From Epibacterium sp. Ofav1-8 (GTDB lineage Bacteria; Pseudomonadota; Alphaproteobacteria; Rhodobacterales; Rhodobacteraceae), in assembly GCF_022348185.1 (NCBI RefSeq), contig NZ_JAKRFD010000016.1, positions 57,219 through 121,218 of the forward strand: 64,000 bases of DNA, read 5' to 3'. The number at the start of each line of letters is the position of its first letter. Position 1 is the first letter of the stretch. The notes under the pieces are model-generated. The model was not told where the DNA came from. It did no database searches and saw only the letters and a program-made list of their open reading frames with translations. The position numbers were made by a program, and so were the translations under genes. Of the stretch, positions 1-10,399 are shown one piece after another.

Positions 1-1
1 C

Positions 2-523
2 TCCTACGGGCATCGGGATGCCTGGGCCGTGGGCTGGGACGGTCAGCATGTGATCGGCGTCTGGCTGGGACGGGCGGATGGCACCCCGGTGCCGGGCGTC
101 TTTGGCGCGGAACTGGCAGCGCCGGTTCTGTTTGAGGCCTTTGCCGCGTTGAAGCCCGACCTGACCCCGTTGGCGCCGCCACCGCCCAATGCGCTGGTGC
201 TTGCCTCGGCCGAGTTGCCGCAGCCCTTGCAGCGGTTCCGGGCGCGGGACGCGGTGTTTTCCGACGCGGGGGCTGGGGCGCCGGAGGTGGTCTTCCCGCC
301 CGCCCGCGCCCGGCTGGCGCTGGTGGAGGGCCGTCTGGCGCTGAAGCTGCGCGGGGGACGGTTGCCGTTTACGGTGCTGGCCAACGGTCTGCCGGTGGCC
401 CGGGGTCTGCGGTCCCGTGATCTCGACCTGCCGAGCCCCGGGCCGGGCCACGCCACGCTTGTGGTGATCGATGCGGATGGGCAATCTGCGCGGGTGACGG
501 TGGAAATCGAGGAGAGAGGGTAA
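2..523 (+). CDS. pbpC: Penicillin-binding protein 1C, C-terminal part (truncated by window edge)
   Basis: Only the last ~173 codons are in the window; the frame is open from base 2. The first residues, SYGHRDAWAVGWDG, directly follow the KTGT part of the transpeptidase KTGTS motif in this family, so the window opens at the end of the penicillin-binding domain. HVIGVWLGRADGTPVPG is the usual continuation of class A PBPs of the PbpC type. The remainder, rich in Pro, Ala and Val, matches the PBP1C C-terminal beta domain (BiPBP_C). The protein should polymerise and cross-link peptidoglycan from the periplasmic face of the inner membrane. TAA at 521-523 is followed 3 bases later by the ATG of the next gene, so the two are probably co-transcribed. 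Confidence 0.88.
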   Translation, partial: SYGHRDAWAVGWDGQHVIGVWLGRADGTPVPGVFGAELAAPVLFEAFAALKPDLTPLAPPPPNALVLASAELPQPLQRFRARDAVFSDAGAGAPEVVFPPARARLALVEGRLALKLRGGRLPFTVLANGLPVARGLRSRDLDLPSPGPGHATLVVIDADGQSARVTVEIEERG

Positions 524-526
524 GGC

Positions 527-1417
527 ATGCAGAAGAGGCGGCTGAGGCAACCAGCAGGGCGGCTGGCCCTGATCGCAACGGTGGCGGCGATTGCGGCGGT
601 GACACCGCTGCGGGCGCGGGCCGATTGTGCCAGCGCAGAGGAGGTTGCGCGCTTCGTATCGGACTACATGGCGTTCACGCCAACCGTGGCCCTGGGCGCG
701 GAGGGGAGCATGGTGGATGCGCTCTGTACGCAGGCGCGGCTGAGTGAAGCCCTCTCGGCGCACATGGGGCCGGTGATCGGCTACAAGGCCGGGCTGACCA
801 GCCCGCCCGCGCAGGCGCGCTTTGGCGCCGAGGCGCCGGTGCGTGGCGTGCTCTATCGCGATATGATGGTGCCGAGCGGCGCGACGGTGCCGGTCCCCTG
901 GGGTGCGGTGCCGATGGTGGAGGCGGATCTGATCCTGGAGATCGGGGATGCCGCGGTCAACTGGGCCACCACGCCGGAGGAGGTGATGGAGAACATAAGC
1001 CGCATCCGCCCCTTCATCGAATTGCCGGACCTCGCTCTCGCGCCCGGAGAGCCGATGACGGCGGAGACGATCACTGCAATGGGGGTCGGGGCGCGCCTTG
1101 GTGTCTTGGGCGCGGAGATCGAGGTCGCGGAGGTGCCGCAGCTGACCGCTGCCCTGGCGCAGATGCAGGTCACGCTGCGGGATGCGCAGGGGCGGGTGGT
1201 GGTCTCCGCACCCGGCTCGGCGGTGTTGGGACATCCCGCCGAAACGATCCTGTGGCTGCACGCCGCCGGCGTGACCTTCAAGGCCGGCGATCTGGTGTCG
1301 GTCGGATCCTTCGGCGCTCTGGTGCCGCCCGCCGATCTTCATGGTGCTGCCACGGTCACCTATGAGGGGCTGCCTGGTGATCCGCAGGTTGCGGTGACCT
1401 TCGGGTCGACGTCCTGA
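527..1417 (+). CDS. Exported 2-keto-4-pentenoate hydratase / fumarylacetoacetase-family protein
   Basis: This is a 296-residue protein. Residues ~1-32 look like a Sec signal peptide: an RRLRQ basic stretch, a hydrophobic LALIATVAAIAAVTP core and cleavage near ARA/DC. The rest resembles the MhpD/hydratase-decarboxylase branch of the fumarylacetoacetase fold. GYKAGLTS and the EADLILEIGD acidic metal-binding motif (~residues 126-135) are visible, followed by RPFIELPD with a further Glu. Family enzymes hydrate 2-hydroxypenta-2,4-dienoates with a divalent metal and are normally cytoplasmic and ~260 residues long; here the extra length is the signal peptide. The start lies 3 bp after pbpC, suggesting one operon and an envelope location. 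Substrate unknown. The family call is solid; export is inferred from the N-terminus. Confidence 0.8.
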   Translation: MQKRRLRQPAGRLALIATVAAIAAVTPLRARADCASAEEVARFVSDYMAFTPTVALGAEGSMVDALCTQARLSEALSAHMGPVIGYKAGLTSPPAQARFGAEAPVRGVLYRDMMVPSGATVPVPWGAVPMVEADLILEIGDAAVNWATTPEEVMENISRIRPFIELPDLALAPGEPMTAETITAMGVGARLGVLGAEIEVAEVPQLTAALAQMQVTLRDAQGRVVVSAPGSAVLGHPAETILWLHAAGVTFKAGDLVSVGSFGALVPPADLHGAATVTYEGLPGDPQVAVTFGSTS

Positions 1418-1455
1418 TGCGAGGATGTGCGCGGGGATCGTTGGCATGAGAGGTT

Positions 1456-1507
1456 TCGCATCGGGCTTTGCCCGATGCGACCCGCGCCGCGCCTTTGGCG
1501 CGGCGCG
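1456..1507. repeat. Two tandem perfect hairpins with TTT loops
   Basis: Stem 1 pairs 1456-1466 with 1470-1480 (11 bp, TTT loop). Stem 2 pairs 1483-1493 with 1497-1507 (11 bp, CGCGCCGCGCC, TTT loop). Both stems are perfect and only 2 bp apart. They lie in the 275-bp gap between the rightward hydratase-family gene and the leftward gene ending at 1693, where a bidirectional transcription stop is expected. No T-run follows either stem. A similar hairpin with the same CCTTTGG centre is at 23433-23463. Confidence 0.7.
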
Positions 1508-1692
1508 CGGCCCAACCGGGCGATGAGATCGCCAGATCTCAAGCCTGGGCGGGAGCGCCCCCGGACGGCGTGACGGTCACAGCAGGCAGCGTCGGCGCTG
1601 GCCTTGATGCGGAAACCTTGCAGAAACCATGCAGGATCCCGGCAGGCGATCACGGATCAGGCGCAACCACCGGGCCGGGACGGTGGATCCGT

Positions 1693-3735
1693 CTAGCTGC
1701 GCCCCTCGCGCAGCCAGGCCCCGATCATCAGCCCCGCCGCCAGCAGCAGCAAGAGCCAGGACGGCAGCACCGGCGACTGGGTCACCGCCGTGGTTTCATA
1801 AGCGCCGCGCGGCACCAGCCCGATCCAGCCGCGCCCCGCCGCAGGACGCCCCTCGCGGATGTTGCGCAGCGAGGGCATACCGTCTTCGAGCGCCATCGCA
1901 CCGCCGCGCAGGCTTTGCACCAGAGGCTCCATCACGCGTGCGGTGGCGATCGTCTGCTCGAACTCCCGCGGTGCGGCGGGGCCAAGGCCGATCACCGCGC
2001 GTTCGTCGCCTTCCTCCAGGTGATACAACCCGATCTGGTCGCTCTCGTAGCGCCCGACCCAGAGCCCGGGGCGGAGCTCGCGCAGGCGGACCTCGGAGGT
2101 GCTGCCATCCGGGGCGGTCACGGTCACCGGGCCGACGCGATCGCCGAGGGTGCGCCGCTGGATGCGCATGCGCTGGCCGGTGGCCTCGGCGGTCAGAACC
2201 TCCTCTTCCAGTTCCGGTTCCTTCATCATCCAGTGGGCGAGGCGGCGCAGCAGCTCCAGCTGTGGCCCGCCGCCCTCATAGCCGCGGCTCCAGAGCCAGG
2301 CGTGGTCCGAGGCCAGCAGCGCCACGCGCCCCTCCTCGACCCGGTCCAGGGTCAGCAGCGGCCGGGTGCCGATGCCGCGCATCAATGTATCGCCGCCGGT
2401 GGTCTCCAGCTCCACCTGCCGCATCCAGCGGCCCCAGTCCTCGGCGCCGGTCAGCTCGGCGGTGACCGGGTGTTGCAGGCCGGTCTCGCTGATGGCGGGG
2501 CGATAGGGTTCCTCCAGCACGCGGGCCGAGGGACGGGCCGGCAGCACCTCGGCCAGCGGCGTGCGAAAGATACTGTCGGCGCTGGCAAAATCCGGCCCTG
2601 CCGCGACCAGCACCGCGCCACCGCCGCGCACGTAATTGGCGACATTGTCCAGATAGATCGCCGGCAGGATGCCGCGCCGCTTGTAGCGGTCAAAGATGAT
2701 GAGGTCGAAATCCTCGATCTTCTCCAGGAACAGCTCCCGCGTCGGGAAGGCGATCAGTGATAGCTCGTCCACCGGCACGCCATCCTGCTTTTCCGGAGGG
2801 CGCAGAATGGTGAAATGCACCAGATCGACGGCGCTGTCGGACTTCAGCAGGTTGCGCCAGGTGCGCCCGCCGGGGTGCGGCGCGCCGGAGACCAGCAGCA
2901 CCCGCAGCCGGTCGCGCACCCCGTTGATCTGCAACAGGGCGGCATTGTTGCGCGCGGTCAGCTCGCCCTCGGCCTCGGGGACGCGGAACTCCACCACGTT
3001 GCGGCCGCCATGGGGCAGGGTCAGCGGCAGGTCGAAATCCACCCCCACCGGCAGGCGAAAGCTCTGCGCCGGGCCGCCATCGATGGAGATCTGCAGGTCG
3101 GTCAGCCGCGCCCCCGCAGGCGCGGCGCCCTGGTCCTCCACCCGCAGGGTCAGGGTCATCGGCTCGCCGATGATGCCGAAGGAAGGCGCATTCCTGACGA
3201 TCAGGCGGCGGTCCCAGTCCTCTGCGCGGCCGGTCATCAACAGATGCAGCGGCGCTGGCAGATCGGGGCTGCGGGCCATGTCGTGCACCTGCCCGTCCGA
3301 CAGCGCGATCAGCCCGGCGACCCGGGCGCGCGGCTCATCCGCCAGCGCCCGCGACAGCGCGTCCATCAGCTGGGTGCCGCCATCATCGGGGCTGTCCTCG
3401 ACCGTGATCCAGCGCACCTCGGTATTGGGGCGGGCGGCCAGTGCTGCCTCCAGCTCCGCGCGGGCCGTGGCCATCTGTTCGGGCCGGTCCGACAGCCCCT
3501 GGCTCGCCGTGTGGTCCTCCGCCACGATGACAATGTCGCTGAGCGGGCTGCGGTCCTCGACCTGGATCACCGGACCCGAAAGGGCTGCCAGCAGCACCAG
3601 CGCCGCCGCCGCCCGCAGCGCCCAGCCCGACAGGCGCCGCCAGATCGCCAGCCCCAACGCAAGAAGGCTCAGCGCCGCAAGCCCGGCAACCAGCGCCCAG
3701 GGCACCAGCGGGTCGAAGAGGATCGTTTGCGTCAT
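1693..3735 (-). CDS. Membrane protein with glutamine-amidotransferase-like domain (BatA/DUF4159 cluster)
   Basis: This is a 680-residue protein and the last gene of the MoxR-DUF58-BatA cluster. Two membrane helices near the N-terminus (~10-31 and ~38-55) are followed by a von Willebrand A-like segment (DIVIVAEDHTAS..., ALSDGQVHD). A type-1 glutamine-amidotransferase-like domain follows (LRVLLVSGAPHPGG, FDLIIFDRYKR, YVRGGGAVLVAAGP). A C-terminal helix (LPSWLLLLLAAGLMIGAWL) precedes the end. No catalytic Cys of a true amidotransferase is seen, so the domain is probably structural or binding. Such clusters are thought to handle envelope protein or metal-cofactor maturation through the MoxR ATPase. 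The start at 3735 is 45 bp after the DUF4159 gene. Exact role unknown. Confidence 0.75.
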   Translation of the reverse strand: MTQTILFDPLVPWALVAGLAALSLLALGLAIWRRLSGWALRAAAALVLLAALSGPVIQVEDRSPLSDIVIVAEDHTASQGLSDRPEQMATARAELEAALAARPNTEVRWITVEDSPDDGGTQLMDALSRALADEPRARVAGLIALSDGQVHDMARSPDLPAPLHLLMTGRAEDWDRRLIVRNAPSFGIIGEPMTLTLRVEDQGAAPAGARLTDLQISIDGGPAQSFRLPVGVDFDLPLTLPHGGRNVVEFRVPEAEGELTARNNAALLQINGVRDRLRVLLVSGAPHPGGRTWRNLLKSDSAVDLVHFTILRPPEKQDGVPVDELSLIAFPTRELFLEKIEDFDLIIFDRYKRRGILPAIYLDNVANYVRGGGAVLVAAGPDFASADSIFRTPLAEVLPARPSARVLEEPYRPAISETGLQHPVTAELTGAEDWGRWMRQVELETTGGDTLMRGIGTRPLLTLDRVEEGRVALLASDHAWLWSRGYEGGGPQLELLRRLAHWMMKEPELEEEVLTAEATGQRMRIQRRTLGDRVGPVTVTAPDGSTSEVRLRELRPGLWVGRYESDQIGLYHLEEGDERAVIGLGPAAPREFEQTIATARVMEPLVQSLRGGAMALEDGMPSLRNIREGRPAAGRGWIGLVPRGAYETTAVTQSPVLPSWLLLLLAAGLMIGAWLREGRS

Positions 3736-3780
3736 TGCGGCTGGGCTCCTTGCGCCACGGGATCAGGGTGTTGCATGCGG

Positions 3781-6600
3781 TTACTGCCCCAGACGGTCGA
3801 GCAGCGCAGGCACATGGACCTGGTCGGATTTGTAGTTGCCGGTGAGCACATGCATCAGCAGGTTGACACCGAACCGCCGCGCCAGCTCCCGCTGGCGTTC
3901 GCCGGAGAACCCGCGCCCGACCGGATAGAGCGGCGCGTTGTTCTGATCCACCGCCCAGGCGGCGGCCCAGTCGTTGCCGCCGATCACCACCGGAGTCACC
4001 CCGTCGTTGAGGTTGCGGAAGGGCAGGCCCTCGACCTGCTCCGCATCCGGCGGCGCGGCCTCGACCCAGATCTCGCCGCGCGGGTGACGGCCGGGAAAAT
4101 CCTGCAACAGGTAGAAGGCCCGGGTCAGCACGTGATCGGCGGGCAGCGGTTCCAGCGGCGGGATGTCCAGCGGCAGCGCCAGCTGTTGCAGGCGCCGCGC
4201 CGCGCCGCTGGTGGCCCCGGCCAACGCCAGATCGGCATCGCGGGTGTCAAAGAGGATCATGCCGCCGGTGCGCAGATAGGCGTTCAGCTTGCTGTAGGCC
4301 GCCGAGGAGGGCAGCGGCTGCGCCTCTGTCACCGGCCAGTAGAGGAAGGGAAAGAACGCCAGCTCATCGGCTTCGAGGTCTACGCCGTGGGGGGCTGCCG
4401 GCTCTACCGAGGTGCGCAGGGCCAGCACGTTGCTGAGCCCGCGCAGGCCTTCCTGTGCCACCCGGTCCACCTGCGCATCGCCGGTCAGCACATGGGCCAG
4501 GGTCAGCTCGGATGTCAGCTCGGTCGGGCTGGCGGTGGCTGCGGGTGCGCCCCGCTGCGCTTGTTCCTGGGCCTGTGCCTGTTCCTGTGCGCGCACCGCG
4601 GGGGGGCCTGTCGCGATCAGCGCCGACGCAAGGCCCGCGGCCAGGACGAGGCTGGCGATCCGCGCGGGCGACCACAGGCCGGAGACCACGAGGGCCGCCA
4701 GGACATCCACCGCCATGAGCACCAGCGCCGCGCTCAGCATGAGGCCACCCAGCGGGCGCTCCTCCGCGCCTTCATAGCGCAGCACCGGCACCGAAGTGGG
4801 CCATGTGGCGGGCTTGATCTCATCACCGTCCCGCAGCACATTGCGGGCATAGGCGCGGCTGCCGCTGGTATAGAGCCCGGGCTGCACGTCCGGCCCGGCT
4901 GCGGCGGCGACCAGATCCGGCCCGGCGACACCGCCGAGCGTATCCGCATCGCTGAGACGGCCAAACCCGTCCAGAACCTCGGCCGCCTGCCAGGTGGTGC
5001 CCTCCAGATCTTCTGCTGCGGGTGGTTTGGCCGCCGAGGACACCGCCAGCCGTTCCAGCATGTCGACAAACAGGCCCGACAGCGGCAGCGTGCTCCATTC
5101 CGCGTTGGCGGTGACATGGAACAGGATCACCTGTCCCTGTCCCAATGGCTTGCGGGTGACCAGCGGGGTGCCGTCGCTCAATTCCGCCACCACGCGGCTG
5201 GCCAGCTCCGGGTCGGGCTGCGCCATCACCTGCGAACTGACCGTCACATCCGGCGGGATCTCCAGCCCGTAAAAGGGCGAGCCTTCGGTAAAGGGCGCCA
5301 GCGCCTTGGGTTCACCCCAGCTCATGGCGCCGCCGATGCTGCGCCCGCCGATCCGCAGGCGCACCGGCATCAGCGGCTCTTCGGTGTCGCGGGCGGTGTC
5401 GCTGGCCGCCAGCCGCGGCCCGGCAAACCGCAACAGCAGCCCGCCCTGATCCACCCAGTCGACCAGCGCCTCTTCCTGCGCCGGGGCAAGCCGGGCCACA
5501 TCGGCCAGCACCACCACATCCGGGTTGGCGGGCAGCAGATCGGTCAGCGCACCTTCCAGCAGCTCCGCCGTCGGTTCCAGCGCCTGGCGCAGGTAGTGCA
5601 GCGGCGACAACAGCGCCAGCCCCTCGTCGCTGCTCTGGGCCGAGATCAGCGCCACCTCGCGCCGCCGCAGCCGGTCATCGGTCAGCGAGACCGCCCCCGC
5701 CGACCGGGTTTCGAGCACTTCGAACCGGCTGATGCGGGCGCGCAGCTCCATCGGCAGCGCCAGTTGCGCCTCGGCCTGGGTGGCGCCGGGTTCAAAGCGC
5801 AGCGTCGCCGCCGCCAGCGCCCGTTCGACGCCGTTCGGATCCGGCCCCAGCGCCTGCACCGTCAGGTCCTGCGCCAGCCCGGCACCGCTGCGCAGGGCCC
5901 GCAGGACAATGGCGCCGTCCTCATAGGTGGCGGGCAGCAGCCCGACCACCGGCGCGCCGCTTTCGTAGACCTCGATATCGCCGCGCTCGGCCAGGGCGGC
6001 GACCAGATCCGCCCGCCCCGGCATGGCGAGGCCATCGCTCAGCCACAGGGTGTCAAAGCCGCCCTCGACCCCGGCGATCAGCTCCTGTGCCGCTTGCACC
6101 TGATCCGGCGCGGCGACCCAGGGCGCCGGGGTGAGACCCGGCAGCTGGCGCTCCCAGCGTCCGGCGGCGAGGAACTGCACCGGCTCCGGCGCGGTCAGGC
6201 GCAACAGCGCCACCGGGCGGCCCGCGCGCCCGGCTTCGGCCAGCGCTTCCTCGATCTGGGTGCGGTTCTGCTGCCAGTGCGGCGCGCCGCCCCAGCCCGC
6301 GTCCATCACCACGAGGAGCGGCCCGCTGCCGCTCCGGTCCTGCGCCGGGTTCAGCACCGGCCCGGACAGGCCGATGATCGCCGCCGCCACCGCCAGCATC
6401 CGCAGCAGCAGCAGCCACCAGGGGGTGCGATCCGACAGGCTCTCGTCATCCTTCAGCCCCAGCAGCAGCCGCACGGCGGGGAACAGTTGCCGTTTTGGAG
6501 CCGGCGGGATCGCCCGCAGCAGCAGCCAGAGAAGCGGCAGCACCAACAGCCCCAGCAGCAGCCAGGGGCTGGCAAACCCTATGCCCGCGATCATGGTCAT
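3781..6600 (-). CDS. BatA-type / DUF4159 membrane protein
   Basis: This is a 939-residue protein when started at 6600, where ATG overlaps the upstream TGA as ATGA; a longer open frame upstream overlaps the DUF58 gene and is rejected. The N-terminus carries the BatA signature: a hydrophobic helix (SPWLLLGLLVLPLLWLLLR), then DRTPWWLLLLRMLAVAAAI followed by GLSGPV. The middle contains vWA-like and amidotransferase-like segments (ADVARLAPAQEEALVDWVDQG) and two more membrane helices around 630-690. The last ~210 residues form the DUF4159 domain (LAFFPFLYWPV, LRTGGMILFDTRDAD). It likely sits in the inner membrane as a partner of the MoxR ATPase and the DUF58 protein. Biochemical role not established. 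Confidence 0.85.
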   Translation of the reverse strand: MTMIAGIGFASPWLLLGLLVLPLLWLLLRAIPPAPKRQLFPAVRLLLGLKDDESLSDRTPWWLLLLRMLAVAAAIIGLSGPVLNPAQDRSGSGPLLVVMDAGWGGAPHWQQNRTQIEEALAEAGRAGRPVALLRLTAPEPVQFLAAGRWERQLPGLTPAPWVAAPDQVQAAQELIAGVEGGFDTLWLSDGLAMPGRADLVAALAERGDIEVYESGAPVVGLLPATYEDGAIVLRALRSGAGLAQDLTVQALGPDPNGVERALAAATLRFEPGATQAEAQLALPMELRARISRFEVLETRSAGAVSLTDDRLRRREVALISAQSSDEGLALLSPLHYLRQALEPTAELLEGALTDLLPANPDVVVLADVARLAPAQEEALVDWVDQGGLLLRFAGPRLAASDTARDTEEPLMPVRLRIGGRSIGGAMSWGEPKALAPFTEGSPFYGLEIPPDVTVSSQVMAQPDPELASRVVAELSDGTPLVTRKPLGQGQVILFHVTANAEWSTLPLSGLFVDMLERLAVSSAAKPPAAEDLEGTTWQAAEVLDGFGRLSDADTLGGVAGPDLVAAAAGPDVQPGLYTSGSRAYARNVLRDGDEIKPATWPTSVPVLRYEGAEERPLGGLMLSAALVLMAVDVLAALVVSGLWSPARIASLVLAAGLASALIATGPPAVRAQEQAQAQEQAQRGAPAATASPTELTSELTLAHVLTGDAQVDRVAQEGLRGLSNVLALRTSVEPAAPHGVDLEADELAFFPFLYWPVTEAQPLPSSAAYSKLNAYLRTGGMILFDTRDADLALAGATSGAARRLQQLALPLDIPPLEPLPADHVLTRAFYLLQDFPGRHPRGEIWVEAAPPDAEQVEGLPFRNLNDGVTPVVIGGNDWAAAWAVDQNNAPLYPVGRGFSGERQRELARRFGVNLLMHVLTGNYKSDQVHVPALLDRLGQ

Positions 6601-7501
6601 TGGCGCCGCTCCAATGCGTGATAAAGCCACAACAACCCGGCCTGGGCGCTCTCGCCGCTGTGGTGCAGGCCAAAGGTCCAGCCCGCGGCGTGGCACAGGC
6701 GCGCCAGGGCGTCGCGGCGCTCTGCCAGCCGCTCCAGATAGCGGTCGCGCAGGGCCGCCGCCTTGAGCGTTTCATGGGTGACGCCGTCGCCGGGCCCTTC
6801 GAACCGGGTGCGCCCGGCAAAGGGAAACTGCTCCTCGCTCGGGTCCAGCACCTGCAACAGCACCCCGCGCAGGCCCCGGTCGGCGGCCTTGCTGAGGGCG
6901 ATTTCCAGCTCCTCGAAAGGGCCGAGGAAATCCGAGATGAACAGCGCCCGGGCATGCGGGATCAGCGCCCGATGTTCCGGCGGGGCATAGGCGGTGTCGT
7001 CGTGGGTGGTGAAATGCTCCGCCAGTCGCAGGATCTGCATATTGCCGCGCCGGGGCGGCAGCACCCCGCCGGTCAGCCCGACCCGTTCGCCGCCGCGCAC
7101 CATCAGCACCGCCGTCGCCAGCGCCAGCAGACGGGCGCGGTCGATCTTCTGCGGCAGGTCGGCGGTGGAGGCAAAGCGCATCGACTGCCCCTGATCGACC
7201 CACAGATGCACGGTCTGCGCAATCTGCCATTCCCGCTCGCGCACGAATTGCTGATCGCCCCGGGCAGAGCGGCGGTGGTCGATCATGCGACGGCTGTCGC
7301 CCTGCTGCACCGGGCGGTATTGCCAGAAGTCATCGCCCACGCCGGAACGCCGGCGCCCGTGTTCGCCCAGCAGCACCGCCCCGGCGAGCTGCTGCGCCTG
7401 CACCAGCAGGGGCGGCAGCACGCTGGCGGCCTCTTCGGCGCGGCTGCGGATCTGGCCTGCGGGGCCCCGGGCGGCCAGATCGCGAGAGGTGGCAGGATGG
7501 C

Positions 7502-7505
<4 letters not shown>
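6597..7505 (-). CDS. DUF58 domain protein
   Basis: This is a 302-residue soluble protein. It carries the DUF58 hallmark, GEHGRRRSGVGDDFWQYRP followed by QQGDSRRMIDHRRSAR and REREW (~48-95). A degenerate vWA-like fold follows (TVHLWVDQGQSM in the MIDAS position, ALFISDFLGPFEELE later). DUF58 proteins are always found with MoxR AAA+ ATPases and are presumed to bring substrates or adaptors to them. It overlaps the upstream moxR-like gene by 4 bp (7502-7505) and the downstream BatA/DUF4159 gene by 4 bp (6597-6600), so translational coupling is expected. Confidence 0.88.
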
Positions 7506-8509
<1,004 letters not shown>

Positions 8510-8573
8510 GACTTCCCTTTCCGTGGGCTTATATGGTCTGAGTGTATCGCGCGCAGATGGAATGGCAAAACGA

Positions 8574-9155
8574 ATGAGTGGACAAAAAGCTGTGACCCCG
8601 ACGGCAAAGGGCCTTGAAGCCAGCGCAAAAGCCGCTGGCAAAGGCGGATTGCCGCCCGTGCATTTGTGGAACCCGCCCTATTGCGGCGACCTCGACATCC
8701 GCATTCATCGCGACGGCAGCTGGAGTTATCTCGGCTCGCCGATCAACCGCGTTGAACTGGTCCGGCTGTTTTCGTCGATTCTGAAGCTGGAAGAGGGCCG
8801 CTATTACCTGGTGACCCCGGTGGAAAAGGTCGGCATCACGGTGGAGGATGCGCCCTTTGTGGCGGTGGATTTCGAGGTCGACGGCAGCGGCCGGGATCAG
8901 GTCCTGACCTTTGTCACCCAGGTCGGCGACCGCAGCGCCGCAGGAGCGGAGAACGCGATCCGGGTCGAGCAGGACCCCGACACCGGAGAGCCGTCGCCCT
9001 ATGTGCATGTGCGGGCCGGGCTGGAGGCGCTGATCGACCGCAAGAGTTTTTACCGGCTGATGGAGCGCGGCGAGATCCACGACGGCTGGTTTGGCCTGTG
9101 GTCGGGCGGGCGGTTCTTTGCGATCCTGCCAGAAGATGGGCTGGAGTCCGCCTGA
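8574..9155 (+). CDS. DUF1285 family protein
   Basis: This is 193 residues from ATG 8574; ATG 8562 (adding MAKR) is equally possible because neither has a strong ribosome site. DUF1285 features are visible: LPPVHLWNPPYCGDLDIRI, GSWSYLGSPINR, LVRLFSSIL, YYLVTPVEKVGI. The family is widespread in proteobacteria, small and cytosolic, with a two-domain beta fold of unknown function. It is divergent from the moxR-like ATPase. A 278-bp gap with no evident gene follows before the isomerase. Confidence 0.85.
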   Translation: MSGQKAVTPTAKGLEASAKAAGKGGLPPVHLWNPPYCGDLDIRIHRDGSWSYLGSPINRVELVRLFSSILKLEEGRYYLVTPVEKVGITVEDAPFVAVDFEVDGSGRDQVLTFVTQVGDRSAAGAENAIRVEQDPDTGEPSPYVHVRAGLEALIDRKSFYRLMERGEIHDGWFGLWSGGRFFAILPEDGLESA

Positions 9156-9433
9156 CCTCGCACCCCCCGGATCGGACTCTTGCCGACAGCTGCGCGCCTC
9201 GGCAGACTGGCCGAACTGAGGGTGGCAGCGCCATCGCTGCCCCCGCGCGGTGCGGCGGCAGGAAGGCCATTAAAATTGCACAAAACAACCCGTTTTCTTC
9301 TGCGTGGCGGCGCGGCATATCAGGCCTCGACAGAGCAGATGCAGTTCAAAGTTAAATTAAAACCCGCGCACGCCCGGTGGCGGAATGTGCTACACTTCGG
9401 GTCCGGACTGCACGCGTGCAGCAGGAGGTGAGA

Positions 9434-10201
9434 ATGCCAAGATTCGCGGCCAATCTATCCATGCTCTTTGCGGAGCTTCCCTATCTGGACCGGTTTTCGG
9501 CCGCGGCCGCCGCAGGGTTCGAGGCGGTGGAGGTGCTGTTTCCCTATGAGTTTGCGGCCAAGGAAACCCAGCGCGCGCTGCTGGCCAACGGGCTGGATCT
9601 GCTGCTGATCAATGCGCCACCGCCGAATTACACCGGCGGCGATCCCGGCTATGCGGCGGTGCCGGAGCTGGCCGACCGGTTCCAGCGCGACATCCGCCGG
9701 GTGCTGCGCTATGCCGACATGCTGAAGGCCGGGCGCATCCATGTGATGGCAGGCCCGGCCAAGGGCGCGGCGGCGCGCGAGACCTTTGTGCAGAACCTGC
9801 GGGCGGCGGCGGATTCGGCGCCGCAGCAGCAGTTCACCATCGAGCCGCTGAACAGCGGCGATTTTCCGGGCTATTTCCTTGATGATTACAACCTCGCGGT
9901 GGAGATCCTCGACGAGGTGGACCGCGAGAATGTGACCCTGCAGTTTGATGCCTACCACGCGCAGCTGATCCACGGCGATGCGCTCAAGGTCTGGGAGACC
10001 TTTGGAGATCGCGCCACCCATGTGCAGTTTGCGGCCGCACCCTCGCGCTGCGAACCGGGCAACGGGCCGCTGGATTTCGACGCGCTTTTTGCGGCGATTG
10101 ACGCCAGTGGCTATCAGGGCTGGGTCAGCGCCGAATATACCCCCAGCACGCCGCGGACCGAGGACAGCCTGAGCTGGATGCGAAGCCTGGAGGCGGCCTG
10201 A
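9434..10201 (+). CDS. hyi: Hydroxypyruvate isomerase-like TIM-barrel protein
   Basis: This is 255 residues from ATG 9434, chosen because AGGAGGTGAGA immediately upstream is a near-ideal ribosome site. The sequence follows the Hyi / xylose-isomerase-like sugar-phosphate isomerase pattern: MPRFAANLSMLFAELPYLDR at the start, AGFEAVEVLFPYE, GRIHVMAGPAKG, metal-site TIEPLN (~139), LQFDAYHAQL and WVSAEYTP near the end. The enzyme interconverts hydroxypyruvate and tartronate semialdehyde in glyoxylate metabolism. The usual partners gcl and glxR are not adjacent, so the exact substrate is uncertain within this family. The gene stands alone, with convergent genes downstream. Confidence 0.85.
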   Translation: MPRFAANLSMLFAELPYLDRFSAAAAAGFEAVEVLFPYEFAAKETQRALLANGLDLLLINAPPPNYTGGDPGYAAVPELADRFQRDIRRVLRYADMLKAGRIHVMAGPAKGAAARETFVQNLRAAADSAPQQQFTIEPLNSGDFPGYFLDDYNLAVEILDEVDRENVTLQFDAYHAQLIHGDALKVWETFGDRATHVQFAAAPSRCEPGNGPLDFDALFAAIDASGYQGWVSAEYTPSTPRTEDSLSWMRSLEAA

Positions 10202-10303
10202 ACCCCACGATGTGATCTGGCCGAGCGGTTGCTGTTTGATCGACGGGCGCGGCGGCGGGATCTGCGTTTGCGCTGTGTTCCGGGGGGGGCACTGTTGCAG
10301 GCA

Positions 10304-10321
10304 GGGGGCGCTCCCGCCCCC
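10304..10321. terminator. Small GC hairpin between convergent genes
   Basis: GGGGGCG (10304-10310) and CGCCCCC (10315-10321) form a perfect 7-bp stem with a CTCC loop. It lies in the ~200-bp gap between the rightward isomerase gene and the leftward lipoprotein gene. No T-run is present, so termination is only suggested by position. Confidence 0.35.
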
Positions 10322-10399
10322 CGTGCGATCATCACAGATGATCTGCGGGCGTTGGGCCCGGCGCCGCTGGCGCGGCGCAGGGCGTATTGGCGCGACCGG

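Noticed and set aside
2815..6621. Very long plus-strand open frame of 1268 codons opposite the BatA/DUF4159 genes
   Set aside because: The translation is Gln/His/Arg/Gly-rich low complexity, typical of the antisense of GC-rich genes; the minus-strand genes have clear family motifs and ATGA overlaps.
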